A stretch of 64,000 bases of DNA. Source: Elusimicrobiota bacterium (GTDB lineage Bacteria; Elusimicrobiota; Elusimicrobia; 2-02-FULL-39-32). The translations under genes and the position numbers were made by a program. The stretch covers positions 26,906 through 90,905 of the forward strand of contig JACPBF010000007.1 of the NCBI GenBank assembly GCA_016180425.1, given 5' to 3'. This document shows, piece after piece, positions 28,460 to 40,800 of the stretch. The number at the start of each line of letters is the position of its first letter. Position 1 is the first letter of the stretch. The notes beneath the pieces are model-generated. The model was not told where the DNA came from, did not search any database, and was given only the letters and a program-made list of their open reading frames with translations.

Positions 28460-28739
28460 ATGTTACTTCTTTCAAGATAGTTTCTCTTAGTCTTGGTTTA
28501 ATTGTATTGGGAATAATAAGATCAACCTTGCATTTAAATATTTCTTCCAAATAAAATTTTAGCCCCATATAGTTATCAAATGATTTAGTATTAAACTCAA
28601 CAATGAAATCAATATCGCTTGTTTCAATATTTTCACCTCTTGCATAGGAGCCAAAAAGCCCAAGCCGGCGAACCCCATATTCTTGAATACTACTTCGATG
28701 TTTTTGGATTGACTTAATTATCTCTTCTTTATTTAACAT
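28443..28739 (-). CDS. mntA: MntA-family nucleotidyltransferase antitoxin
   Basis: Minimal nucleotidyltransferase. The signature GSYARG (residues 30-35) is followed by SDIDFIVEF with metal-binding D42 and D44. In studied pairs MntA polyadenylates the Tyr of the HepT motif and so neutralises it. It is the first gene of the pair; TATAAT on the minus strand at 28767-28762 lies 23 bp before its ATG and is probably its -10 element. Confidence 0.92.
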   Translation of the reverse strand: MLNKEEIIKSIQKHRSSIQEYGVRRLGLFGSYARGENIETSDIDFIVEFNTKSFDNYMGLKFYLEEIFKCKVDLIIPNTIKPRLRETILKEVTYAPGL

Positions 28740-28761
28740 AAAATTCTAAAATTCTAAAAAC

Positions 28762-28767
28762 ATTATA
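28762..28767 (-). promoter_or_regulatory. Predicted -10 element of the mntA-hepT promoter
   Basis: TATAAT read on the minus strand, 23 bp before the mntA start. No good -35 hexamer lies at the expected distance; instead that region is occupied by the tandem TGTTACAAAAA box. The same box therefore lies between two divergent promoters and could affect both. Confidence 0.45.
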
Positions 28768-28771
28768 CACC

Positions 28772-28805
28772 AATTTGTTACAAAAATGTTACAAAAAGTT
28801 GAAGA
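28772..28805 (+). promoter_or_regulatory. Tandem 11-bp direct-repeat box, copy 1 (operator candidate upstream of the giant gene)
   Basis: Two exact head-to-tail units of TGTTACAAAAA at 28776-28786 and 28787-28797, followed by a degenerate third (GTTGAAGA) that runs into the -35 region. The 11-bp spacing places both units on the same DNA face, as in binding sites of OmpR/PhoB-type regulators; GTTACA-N5-GTTACA resembles PhoP/PhoB boxes. The whole 34 bp recurs without a mismatch at 43141-43174. Which protein binds is unknown. Confidence 0.6.
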
Positions 28806-28830
28806 TTAATTTGATTCTATCTTCTATACT
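28802..28830 (+). promoter_or_regulatory. Predicted promoter of the giant gene
   Basis: AAGATT (28802-28807), 17-bp spacer, TATACT (28825-28830). Expected transcript start near 28837, about 47 nt before the ATG. The weak -35 together with the upstream direct repeats suggests activator-dependent transcription. The second copy of the box has the same spacing to its own -10, which supports the reading. Confidence 0.5.
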
Positions 28831-28883
28831 TTAAGCATATGTTTTACTTAAGAAAAGGTTTAGGCTTACTTTAAGAAACTACC

Positions 28884-31800
28884 ATGATTCATTTTTGGAT
28901 TGCAAAGAATCATCGCAGGCTGCTGCAATGTACCGCAGGGTTAGTTCTGGGCAGTTTTTTATTTACAACCATTTCCGCTCCTTTTGCTGAAGGCAGTTTG
29001 TGGAAAGAGCGTAAATCTTACCTGCAAATGGCTCAAGCGCCAATAAATCCACAACCTCTCCCTCTTCTGAATCTTTCTCAAGTTTTAACACAAAAATTTT
29101 CTGCAAAATATAATATCCCAACCGCATCGTCTCACCTTTCAGATATAGCCTTCTCCTTGAGTTCTCTCCCAGGAACCATCCGCAAGATTTCTGTTCCTCA
29201 AAAAGGAAAGCAGGGTCCTATTGTGCTGCATATCCAGGATGTGCACCTCAATCAAGAGGCTCAAGGCAACATTGGAAAAACAATCCAAGGTTTAGTTAAT
29301 GCGGATAAAATCAGCTTAGTGGCATTGGAAGGCGCATTTGAGAAAATAGATTTAAGCAGATTTAGAAGGTCTCCCTATCCAGAGGCAATCCAGAAGGTTG
29401 CTGATTATCTTTTGAGGGAGAACAAAATATCAGGAGCACTTCATACAGCGTTTACTTCCAGAAAAGAGATTCCACCCATGGTTGGAATTGACGATGAGAA
29501 TCATTACCATGCAAATGTGAACGCGTACAAAAAATCTTATGAATTAGCATCGAGCAACTTAAAAAATCTCTTAGCGATACAGTCTGAATTGGAAAATGAG
29601 AAAGGGAAAGTTTTCAATGCTGATTTAAAAGTTTTTGATCAAAAAGCGCAAAGCTTTCATGCGGGAAAAATAAAACTGGCTGAATATTTAGATTTTTTGG
29701 TTGAAGAGAGCCTTTGTGAAGATCAAAATGATCGAAGAATGAACTCACAAAATGAGATTGTCCCAAAACACAAGTGTCAAGATAAGACTGTTCAAAATTT
29801 TATCAAATGCGCAAAGATTGAATCCTCGCTTGATTTTAAGAAGGTAGAAAAAGAGCGTTCTCAACTTATTCAAGCATTAGTCCGAAATTTAAATGAATCT
29901 CAAATAGAAGAACTAACTCAACAAAGTTTAGCTTATCGCTTAGGGAATATAGGGTATGCTGACTATTATGGTTTTATTCAAAATCTTTGCAAATCAAATA
30001 AAATCGTCTTAATCCAATATCCAGCAATGGATCAATATATTCAATATACACTACTTGCTGATTCCATTAATTCAGAGGAACTTTTTAAGAAAATTAAAGA
30101 AATTGAAGAAGAGGGATATGAGCATTTGGCAAAAACAGCTCTTGAAAAAGAGTTGATTTTCAAATCTAAACAATCCTACCTCACGAGAAAATTGCTTGAG
30201 TTTACCTTAACCCCAGAGGAATGGAAAGAATACGAAAAATTAAGAGGACATTTTTTCAACCTTTCAAGAAAAGAGCAAACTTTTTCAGAATCCAGCAATC
30301 ACTCTTTATTAGATTTAAACTCTTTTGAAGATTTTTATAGAGAAGCTAAAATCCGGGATCAAGCCATGGCAGGGAATCTGTTAAGAGAGATTGAACTTCA
30401 TGATTTGGGGTTTTCTACAGTTTACTCGTCTGCCAAAACAACAAATAAAGAATTTAGAGAAATGCAAAGCAGGAAACAGAAATCCAAAGTTGTTTTGTTG
30501 GTAACAGGAGGTTTTCATTCTGAAGGTATAGAGAATCGGCTTATTCAAGAAGGGATGACTGTGATTAACTTTGCTCCAAAAATGACTAAAGTGGAGTTGG
30601 AAAACGGAGCAGCTCATTTAACTGTGTTTACCCAAGAAAAAACACCGCTTGAGAAACTTTTTAAAGGAGAGAAGCTGACCCTGCCTCCTAAAACGTTTCC
30701 TAAACAACTTTTGCCTATTGCAGCCGCGCTTGTCATAGGGTTTTTAGCGATCTGGTCTCCTCAAATGACGTCTCCAGCCCAAGCAAACACAGCGAATCGA
30801 ATTCTCTTAGGTCAGGAGGTTGCAGAGGAAACAAAGGTAGAAAAAGTTAAATGGCTTGAACCCAGAACATCTCAACTCTTCTTGCAAAAGCCCAATGGAA
30901 CTGTGAAGGTAACTGTTAATAGTGATGAGAAGAAAGATATTACTGTAAAAGAAGAAACCTTTAAAAGTTTTGGTTCTGAACTAAATCAATGGTATGAGGG
31001 ACTTCTCCAAAAAATTTTAAGGCCGTATAAAAAAATAGTTTACAAAAGATTGTCTCAAAAAGTTTTAACGCCATATAGGAAAGGCGTTATAAAGATCAAA
31101 AAGATTTATGGGGAGAACAGACCTTTTGGGTCCAAATCAGATCCAGACTCAATGCCATTATCAGGATTTATTCCTCCGCTTGCAACCACTCGCCGAGATG
31201 ATGAGAGCGCTGAAGATAGCGATGGTAAAGTCAATATCAATACTGCATCCAGAGAGCAATTGATCGCATTATTTGGAAAAATTATTCACCCAAAACGGGA
31301 AGGAAAAAGGTTAGAGGCGATTGTAAATCGTTTATTGGAAAGAAGGCCTTTTAGTTCGCTAGATCATTTAAGCAGCGTGCCCGGAATAGGTTCTGGTTCA
31401 ACTTTTAGAGAGATTAAAGCGCAATTAGCTGATCAGATTTCTTTTGGCGCTATTGAGCAGAATAATGTTGCTTTGCCAGATGAAAATAGAACTGGAACAG
31501 GCATAGTAGAATTTTTGGAGTTTCGAGATAAAACGATTGAACTTCTTGAGACATTTTGTTTATCATTTTCAGCATCCTTACCTTTAGGGACACGATCTAC
31601 TGTGGAAGATTGGGTCATTCATATCAGAAACGCTTCTAGCGCTCAAGAATTGCTCAAGGCTTTAGAAGCATTATCCCTTGTTCCTACAGAAGATGAACAA
31701 TTAATATTAGATGGCGTAAGAAATTTCTTCCTTCAAAAATATGGTGTTGAAAAATTCCCAATTATTTTGGTTCAACCATTGGCTGTTCAATCTATGGGTG

Positions 31801-34800
31801 ATGTTATACCAGGACTATATTCGCAAAATAGCGAGGAAGGGGTCATTGAATATTGGAAGGTTTTATTCACGAATATCATCTTTTCCGGTTTTTATGGCGC
31901 GCCAGGGATGACTGGCACTTTTCTAGATCATATGCAAAAAAAGCCTTTTATTGTGTTCACTAGACAGGCATCTCCAGAACTCCTGCTTTATTACTTAACC
32001 CATGAAGCGCACCACGTTCGACAACCTCGAAGCGTCCCTAGAGTTAAAATTTCTGAGGGAGAAAAAAAATTAGAGATTCCTTCAATTTTACATCGTTTTC
32101 TTTTTGAGGCTTATGCTGAGTTCTCTGCTCTAGGCGATCTTCCTGCAATCTCTGCTCAGCTGCCATTAAATTTAGATTGTTCCAGATTTTATGAACCTAA
32201 TTTTAAAGGTGGATCTCCTTATTATGCGGGATTATTATTTATTGAAAGTATTATAAAGCAAAAATCAATTCCAATCAATTTTGAAGCGATTGAACAAGTT
32301 GCGCTGAGAGATGATTTTACTCTAATGATAAAACAGCTTGGCAAAGCTAGATGGGAACTATTCTCAAATATCGCTAAGAATCTAACTGTGAATCCTAGAT
32401 TTCTTGAAATGAGGGAGTATGATCTTTTGGTAGTAATGAATAGCCTGGTGGCATTAACCCTATCTTTAGATCAGTATCGCGTTGCAGTAAACCGTCTGCG
32501 GGCCATGCCCTATGTTCTTGCCGCGCTTAATCCTAATGAGGAGATAAAAAATGTTATTAGGAACGCTGTTTCTCGGACCGGATTTCAGATATCAGAAGTT
32601 CAAATAGGTGAAATGCTTCTTGAAATTTATGGATTTGTGAATAGCAAGAATATGGATTTTGCTCTGGCAGATGAGGTGATTGAGCGCGGAGTGAATCTCG
32701 CCAATGCAAAGAATATTGTGGGACGATATCTATCAGACTGCGCAATGAGCATGGTTCGTGGAGGATGGCTGCAAAAGTTTCGTAAGTCAGGAGCGCAGCC
32801 TGGAGCCTTAGGACTATGGAAAATGTTAGGGATGAATATGGATTTAACGGTAATTGGCGTTATTGAAGGATTCATTATCGTTTATGCTATGACACTATTC
32901 ATGCCATATACCTCACCAGAATTTACATATAAATTTATCTCCCTGATAGCTCAAGGCACTCTTTTTGCCATCTTAACAGTCTATAGCATCACATTTTTGC
33001 TTCATCTATTCTCAGGTGTACAACAGCCCTCTGGCAAAATTCTTCGTTGGTCGTTTTTCAAAGGTTCAGATGCAAGATTCGAGAAAGTCTCCTTTAGAGA
33101 AGCTTTCCATGCTGGTTTAGAGGCCACTAATAACGCTACATTTAAATCCGCTTTTCAGATTTTCCCTTTACTTTGGATTTCTGTATTTCTCCCTTCTCCA
33201 TGGTCATACCTTGTCACGGTCATAGCAACTATTTTTGGCGCACTGCCTCATTTTTTTATCAATGAACGGATTAAACAGGCGTATGGCACATTTAATTTGG
33301 ATGTATTGACCGAGACCTACGATTCTCCCAATAGAATAGAAGATGGGGATTCTCATGGTTCAACTGGTTCAACGGCTGATATTCAAAACGAGATTCAACA
33401 CTATCCTTTAGATGGAGCACAAGGTCCTGTTCTTTCTGACACAACGCGGGAAGAAGATCATAGGTATGTTTATGATCCTGTCATGAAAAAGGTGATTTTG
33501 AATCAGCTGGAAACAGAGCTGGCTTTTCCGCATAAGAGCGAGTTTGTTCACACTCGCAATGAAATCACTGAAATTTTTCAAAAGTTGCTAGAGAGCGCAA
33601 GTGAACTTTTGGAGGAAAAGGGAAAAATAGAGCAACTGGCTGGTTTAAGGGAACTGAAGATTTATTTATCCGATACACTTACGCCAAACGCATCCGCTGT
33701 TTTCCAGCATAACTTTATGATTTTGAATATTGGCACACTCAGGCAATTATCTAAAAAAGGGCTTTTATCTAAAGACGCGGTTGCTTTTATTTTAGCTCAT
33801 GAACTTTCTCACATGTTGCAATATAGGGACGATGTGGATGAAGGAAAAATAAACAGGGAAAAAGTAAATTTTAGATCCTGGAAAGAAACTATAAAGGAAA
33901 AATTTTATGAACATAAGGAGCGCTATACCAGAGAACAGGATGCGGATATTAGAGCGCTGGAGATCGTTAACAGGGCAGGTTACAACATGAGCGCCACAGT
34001 TTCTTTCTTTGAGTCAATACAAAAGAATTCTTTTAGTTTTGAACAGATGCTTCATGAACACCCATCACCTCAGACGCGGATAGATTATATAAAAAAAATA
34101 TTGAGAGCCTCTAACTGGCGTGAATCCCAAACATTGGAAAAGTTCAGCGACGCTGTTTTAGAGGAAATGAATGCTCCGCAATCCTTGATGCGCAGACGTC
34201 AGGAGCAATTATCTTTAATTGTCAATCAAAAAGATTTGGAGTTTGCGATTGAAAATGCTCAAACCATTGAAGAGCTGGATTTAATTGTTTCCTGGTCTTT
34301 AAGCAGAGCGCTGGAATTAGAGTCAAAAAAGATAGCCCCATTAGTTCTAAAGCTGCTTCTAAAACGAAAAGATAAGGTTTTAAAAGGATTGTTTCGTTTT
34401 GTTGTGAAAGCATCCCGAATTGATCTTTACACCCATCTTTGGATCCATAAAAATGAGCGATATAAGGATCGCTATGAACCTCAAGGTCTATTTTGGTTTC
34501 TTTTCACTAAAATGAGTTTGATAAAAAAGAAAGTCTCCTATTTTATTTTTACCTATTTAGTTACTGATTCATTGCCTATTTATGAGGCGAATGATCGCAC
34601 CAAAGGGTTTTATAGCAGAGTTCCTCTTTTCATAGATGGTTATGATCGTCTCTTCGATGCTATTAAGGAAGAGCAGATCATACAAGAGAAAATCAAGCTC
34701 AGGAATCAAATTTTGCAAAAGATCAGGGCTAAGGCACTTGAGCTGGAAAATGGCAATGAAAAGAGCATTGAACTCGTAAGACTGGAAGCATTGAGAATGA

Positions 34801-37800
34801 ACCCTTTGTTGGTGTCAAATGCCAGTTTTTCAGGGGAAGGATATGATATCCCATTCTCTTATAGACACGAAAGAATTACTAAAGAAAAAATTAGAAAAAT
34901 TGAAAAAGGTCTGGAAGAGTCTATCAGTCAGTACTCCTCCCAAGAATTAACTATTTTTTTAAGGCAAATGCTTCCGTTTAGAGGAATGGGTTTTGAATAT
35001 ATAAGAATTTGGGATAAGGATGAGCGTTCAGATTTTAATGATTATTTAGCTACTGTGAATGAGGCGCGGTGGTCAGTTTATGAGGTTATGGTATCTTTTA
35101 TGCTGAAACGTTTAGTTTTAGATTTAAAAAATCCTTCCTCAGGTCAACTTCTTGAACTTTTAGATCTATTGCTGCTTAAAAAAAGAGAATTTTTAGGGAA
35201 ACTGACTCCTAAAATTGATCATGTGGCCAGATGGATACTAAAGAGGATCAGAAAAATTTTAGCTCAAACCATTCAAAATCAAAGAGAAGAGCATTTAAAA
35301 GTAAAACAATATTTTGCTGACCATTGGCAACTCTACCCCTTAAGAGAAATAGGAGAATTTTTTTATGAAGAATTATTAATGGACCCGGCTGATCCTTTGA
35401 CCCTTAAGCTCCTTCAAAAATCAGAAAACTTAAGGAACAATGTTTTTAGTGTTTTGATCAGGACATTAAAAGGAGCAAATGCAAGGGAACTTTTGTTTGA
35501 GGATGAAGTAATGAATTATCAAATGGAACGAGTTATTCGGTTTTTTAGATTAGATGATGCGCAAATAACTTTGTTGCATGCTGCGGTTGCGCAGAAAATC
35601 GCGGAATCCCGGAGGGAAGACCAAAGCAGGAATAGACTGATTGAAATTCAGGAATCTTTTTCATCGTTGGAACGTTCTGGTATAAATGAAAAACCATTGG
35701 AATATGATCCGCTTTCCAGACAACTGGCTGAACTTTTGTTTGACCAGGATCAATTGAATGAGGATGGTTTGGCAAATATTTTTGGGTTTGTTACTGATAA
35801 TAATAGAGCGACCTCAAATCGTTTAAATCCTAGTGAAATAGAGACCGTAAATCAAAAAGTTAGGGAAGCTCTGGATGAGGCGGGACTATTCATAAATGAT
35901 TTGGCAAGTCTGAATTTTGAAATTAAGAAAATTATTTACTTTTTTTACCTTGGGGGTATTCAGGAAGCAGACTTTTTAATTAAATTTGCCAGAGCTGCTT
36001 ACAAACGCCGCTCTATTCATCAGAATGATTTGGAGTTATTGGCGCAGTTTTTAAATAGCCCAAGTTTTTTAGAAAAGCAAAAAAGACGGGGAGTTCCCAA
36101 AACTTTTTCTGCTGAACGGGTTAGGTGGAAAGGATTTGGTAGATTTTTGGGAAGCGAGGAGAATATGTCTCCAGATATGTTTCTGGTTATGAAACCTTTT
36201 TACAGACCTCAAACATGGGGAGAATATATTGTCTCTTTTAATTTGATGGTTTATCTTCAAAGGACTAAACAAAAAAGATTGGTTCGTTTCCTGATTGATT
36301 CCTTATTCTTGAAAAAAATCAGTTCTATCTTTTCCATGTTTTTAGGTGAACTGTGGGGCGGAGATGATTCTGATTGGTATTCTGATGGCCCAACCACGTC
36401 CAAATTTCTAATGAGAATATTTGAAAGCGCTTTCTCCAAAATTATATTTGGCGCGCCAAAATACATTGACAGGAGAGATTTGGCTTTGGACAGTTCCTGG
36501 AAGCGGTTTTTTCTCACTCTTGTTTTTAAATCTAAAATGAATTTTGAAGAGTTGCTTAGCGAGATTAAAACTTACTTTCCAGAAGGAATCTTCAGAAATT
36601 TTCTTTTGTTTTATTTGCTTGCTAAAAGGATCCATGAGTTGGATCCTTCCTTTAAATTAAAAAAGCTTCCTGAACCCAAGGATTTAAAAGAATTTTTTCT
36701 TAAGTCAAGCCAATTTGCAAAAGAAAAAACGCTTATTTTAGAAGCGGTTGAAAAAATAACCCCATTATTAATTAGGGATCATAGAATTGATTTTATTAAT
36801 TTAAAGCTGCTTTCTTATTGGTTTTTAAAAAAAGAGGGTAAAAAGAAATCCGGCTTAGGGGAAAATGAGAGGGGAAGCTTGTATAACTTTTTTATTGACT
36901 TGGGCGGTTTTTTGGATCTTTTAGTTTGGGGACTTGAAAAATTATATGAACTTTGGAAAAAAAGCGATCTTTATACATTTTTGACTTTTACGGTTCATTT
37001 GATTAATTACGTTTTAATCTTGCCTTTTTATGTTTTAAGCGAAGCAAGACTCCTTCCAAAATTTCTCTATAAATTAGTTGTTTGCATCCTTCTTATCAAA
37101 TCTCCTTTTGGGGATACTGACCGCGCTTATCTGTCATTAAAAAATCGGGTCATGGAGATAGTATTATCAGAGATTTATAGAGAGAGATGGATGATGCGTC
37201 TGTTTAGAAGATTCTACTTATGGTTTTATATGCGCTTTAGGAGTAAAGAGAAGCTGAGCTCCATCTTTTATTTTGATTTTCAGGGTAAGCAGGTTCATCT
37301 GGACAGTTCTATTCCTGATTTTGTGGAAAGAGATCTGATGGCAATCATCCATAAATTTGAATTATCCTTTAAAACAAAAAAAGAATATATTCAAAGACTT
37401 TTTTCTATAGAAACCCCAACTAGAGATAAATATTTAGAGAGTTTGGCGGAGGAAGAGATAAGCCGTACAGATCAAACCCAGGATGATCTTTTAGATCATC
37501 TTAAAAGTTTAAGAACACTTTTTGCAAACCCTTATTTAAAAGATCATTACAGCCTTATCTGCCTTGAATTAGAAAGGAAGATTAATTCTGATCTTTACAG
37601 GATGAATCAGGATCAAGGCTCTGTTGATCCCAAGACACATTTTGAGTTAATTAAGAATTATGTGGAATTGATTCAATCCTATTTTGAGGTTGGCTATATC
37701 CGCGATGATTTGCTTTTTCCTGTTTTGGAAGAGGCGCGTACACATGAAGAATATCTGCTCATACGACCCCTATTTTTTCAATATAGAATGAATGGCATTC

Positions 37801-40800
37801 AGGATCAGAAAAAATCTGACTCTTTTTATTATCAGGATAGGGTTGCTCTTTTATTGCAAGAAGCAAAAGCTGAAGAGAAAAAAGAGCTGCTTTTATGGGT
37901 ATTAGGATTTCAAGAAAAACCTTTGTTCCTTTCTGAATGGGAAATTTTTGTGAAAACTGATCTATCCCATTTAAAAGAAGTTTTTAGAGGCAATGGTCAT
38001 GTCCCTTTTAAACAAGAGAGAGAACCTATTTCATTTTTCAATACAGGGCACAGCCTTAGGAAAGAGATGGTGCGGCAATTATTGGTTGGAAGCAAGGGAA
38101 TTTTAACGGATAAAAAGATTTTTGAGAGCATGATGAATGCCATATTTGATTCTATTGTGAGCAAAGGGGGCGAGATATCCAAAAAGAAAATCAAAAAAAT
38201 CATGAGGAGCGTGATTAGGAATTTGGACAATGAAAGGCTCATTGAAATGACGCAGGCCCTTTCTGTGACTTTATCCTTAAGAGAGGGAGGTGAAGATGAG
38301 TCAGTTGTGATTGCTAAATTTTTTGAATCTTTAGGAGTAATTGGCATTAAACTCGCGCAGGTTTTGGCTCACTCTTATGATATTCAAATTTCTGAACACT
38401 TGAGGGATCGCTTAAGGGATTTATCCAGCGGCGCTGATCCTGTAAATAAAATTCTTGCATTTGAAACAATTCAAAATATTTACCCCGGGGGATTCAATGC
38501 TCATTTTGATACTCTTGGGGATATGATTGGCAGCGCTTCTGTAAAGGTTGTTTATAAAGTTAATAGGAAGGGCATGGAAAAGCCGCATGTGCTTAAGATT
38601 AAGAGGCCGGATGTGTCGCAGAGGATAGAAAAAGATTTGGAATTTCTTAAAAGCATTTTAAAAGATCTGCGCAAAAAAGGCTTTTCAATATCTCCGGGTC
38701 TTGAAAATGAGGTTGCAAAAGCGATCAGGAAAGATGCGGATTTTAAAAGGGAATTTGAAATAACAGAGGAGTTTAGAGAACAGATTCAAAGAATTCAGGA
38801 AGAGGAGCATTATCACCTGCAGGATCAAACCCCGGTTGAATTCTCTGTTGCCCGGATCCATGCTGGTTCCATTCAGAGCGATGCTACCATGGAAACAGAA
38901 CTTGCCCAAGGCGTCTCTTTAGATAAGGAAGATGAAATAATTCAATCGGGAATCCTAGACAAGTCTGATTATGTTGAGGTCAAAAGAATCATTTTGGATT
39001 TCTTAATGAAACAGCTCTTCCAATATGGTTTTTATCTTTCTGATCCGCATGGAGGGAATTTTCATATTGTAAGAGAAGATGGAAAAATAAAGATTATCCT
39101 GATTGACAATGGTTCAGGAGAAAAATTAGAAGAGGGAGAAAATAATAAAGAAGAATTGTTAGAGTCCATGATCTGGCTAAGCATTAATTCAGGAAGAAGA
39201 ATTCCAAATCAATATCTTTCTGCATCCATCTTTTTTGGAAAACTGGGTTATCTTAAAAAAGATTTAACCAGTTTAGAATTTTTGACCCTGATATTTAAAT
39301 ACCTAAAAATATCCGGAACCAGAGAGGATGGCAGCTCATTTATTTTGACCCCAGAAGAGTATTTGGAATCTATAAAAGTGAAATTTGAGCAAAAAATGAC
39401 CCCACTAGAAAAAATAAGATTTCTTTTAAGGGAAAAGGAGAGATCTAAAGCGAGTGAGAATAGGGTACCTAATCAACAGAGTCTTTCAACCTCGCATTCA
39501 GAAAGTTTGATGGATGGCCAAGAAGAGGATCATTCTTCCAACCACCCTGGGGGAATTTTAGGTTCTGTTAAATTTTTGGTTTTAGGGTTGGCACAGAGCT
39601 TGCTGCCTAAAAAGTGGAAATCCGCATTTTCAGTAATTTACGATTTATTTATTGTTTTCTGGTTGGAAAATTTGCTTTTGCGCTATTTTGTTAAACCACA
39701 TTTGCCTTTTATCCTGCATGGTTTGTCTCCAGTCCTTCATGTTTTTGGTTTAGACTCTATTTCTCTAAATGCTGCTCTTTGGGGAATATTTTTTGGTCTG
39801 CATCTGATTGAATTTCTTTTGTTTAGATCCATTAATTGGTTAGAGTACGCTATTTTCCAAACTCAAAATTCCCCTCGCGCCCCTCCAAAGGAAAACATTC
39901 TCGCTTCAGGAATTGTTAGTGTTCTTAGCGCTTTTTTTACCTCTTCTCCCACCAGTCTTGAATCTTTCGGGATTCACTTCCTAGTAAATTTCGCAGCATT
40001 TCTCATCAGCATCAATATTTATGGCCTAATTAAAAATCGAATAGCGACAATTTGGGTCTCTCAACTTTTAAAAGAACATTATGAAATCGGGAAAATCGCG
40101 GATGTGGATCGCATTAAAAAAACACGGAATGGTTTTACCTATTGGATTGCTACTAAAGATCATAAGATGTTTATCCTAAGTTATAGAAAAGTAGATCCTG
40201 ACTTTGTAGATTTTGAATCTTTAATCAGAGGAGCTCCACACAAGGAAGATTTGGTTGCTAAGTTAATTCCGACACAAAGCGGCAGAAATTACATTCCATA
40301 TAAAGAAGGTCTCCTGACTCTGGAAGAATATTTGTCTGGAAGAGCTGGGGAGTGGGGTGAGTTCAAAGGACCTCAGTTAGAGGATGCTGCTTATTTCTTG
40401 GCTAAGTTTCAGGAAGCAACCGCTGATCTTGTTTCTTTAACAAGTTCTCCCAGATGGAACTACAAACTTCCAGTCATACTCTTGCACAAGTTAGAAGATA
40501 CACAAAACAAATTTGAAGCTATTTACGCATCTTTAAGGGAAAGAGGACCTCCTCAGAAGTTAAATGAGTTGGAGCGAACTTTCCTGGAGCGCTATCCATT
40601 TTTTATGCAGCACCTTAAAATATTAAAGGATCAAATGCAGAGTAAAATTGGAGAATTAGAAAGATCTGTTGTGCATGGAGATTACCATCCCTTGAATATT
40701 ATTTTATCGAATACCATTGTTAGCAGTATTGTAGATTTTGGTTATAGTCATATTGGTCCACGCATTTTTGATCTGGCAAATCCTATCACTGAAACTGACC

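Noticed and set aside
31999..32013. HEAHH as a proven second zinc protease
   Set aside because: No third ligand could be placed with confidence, so it is reported only as HExxH-like.
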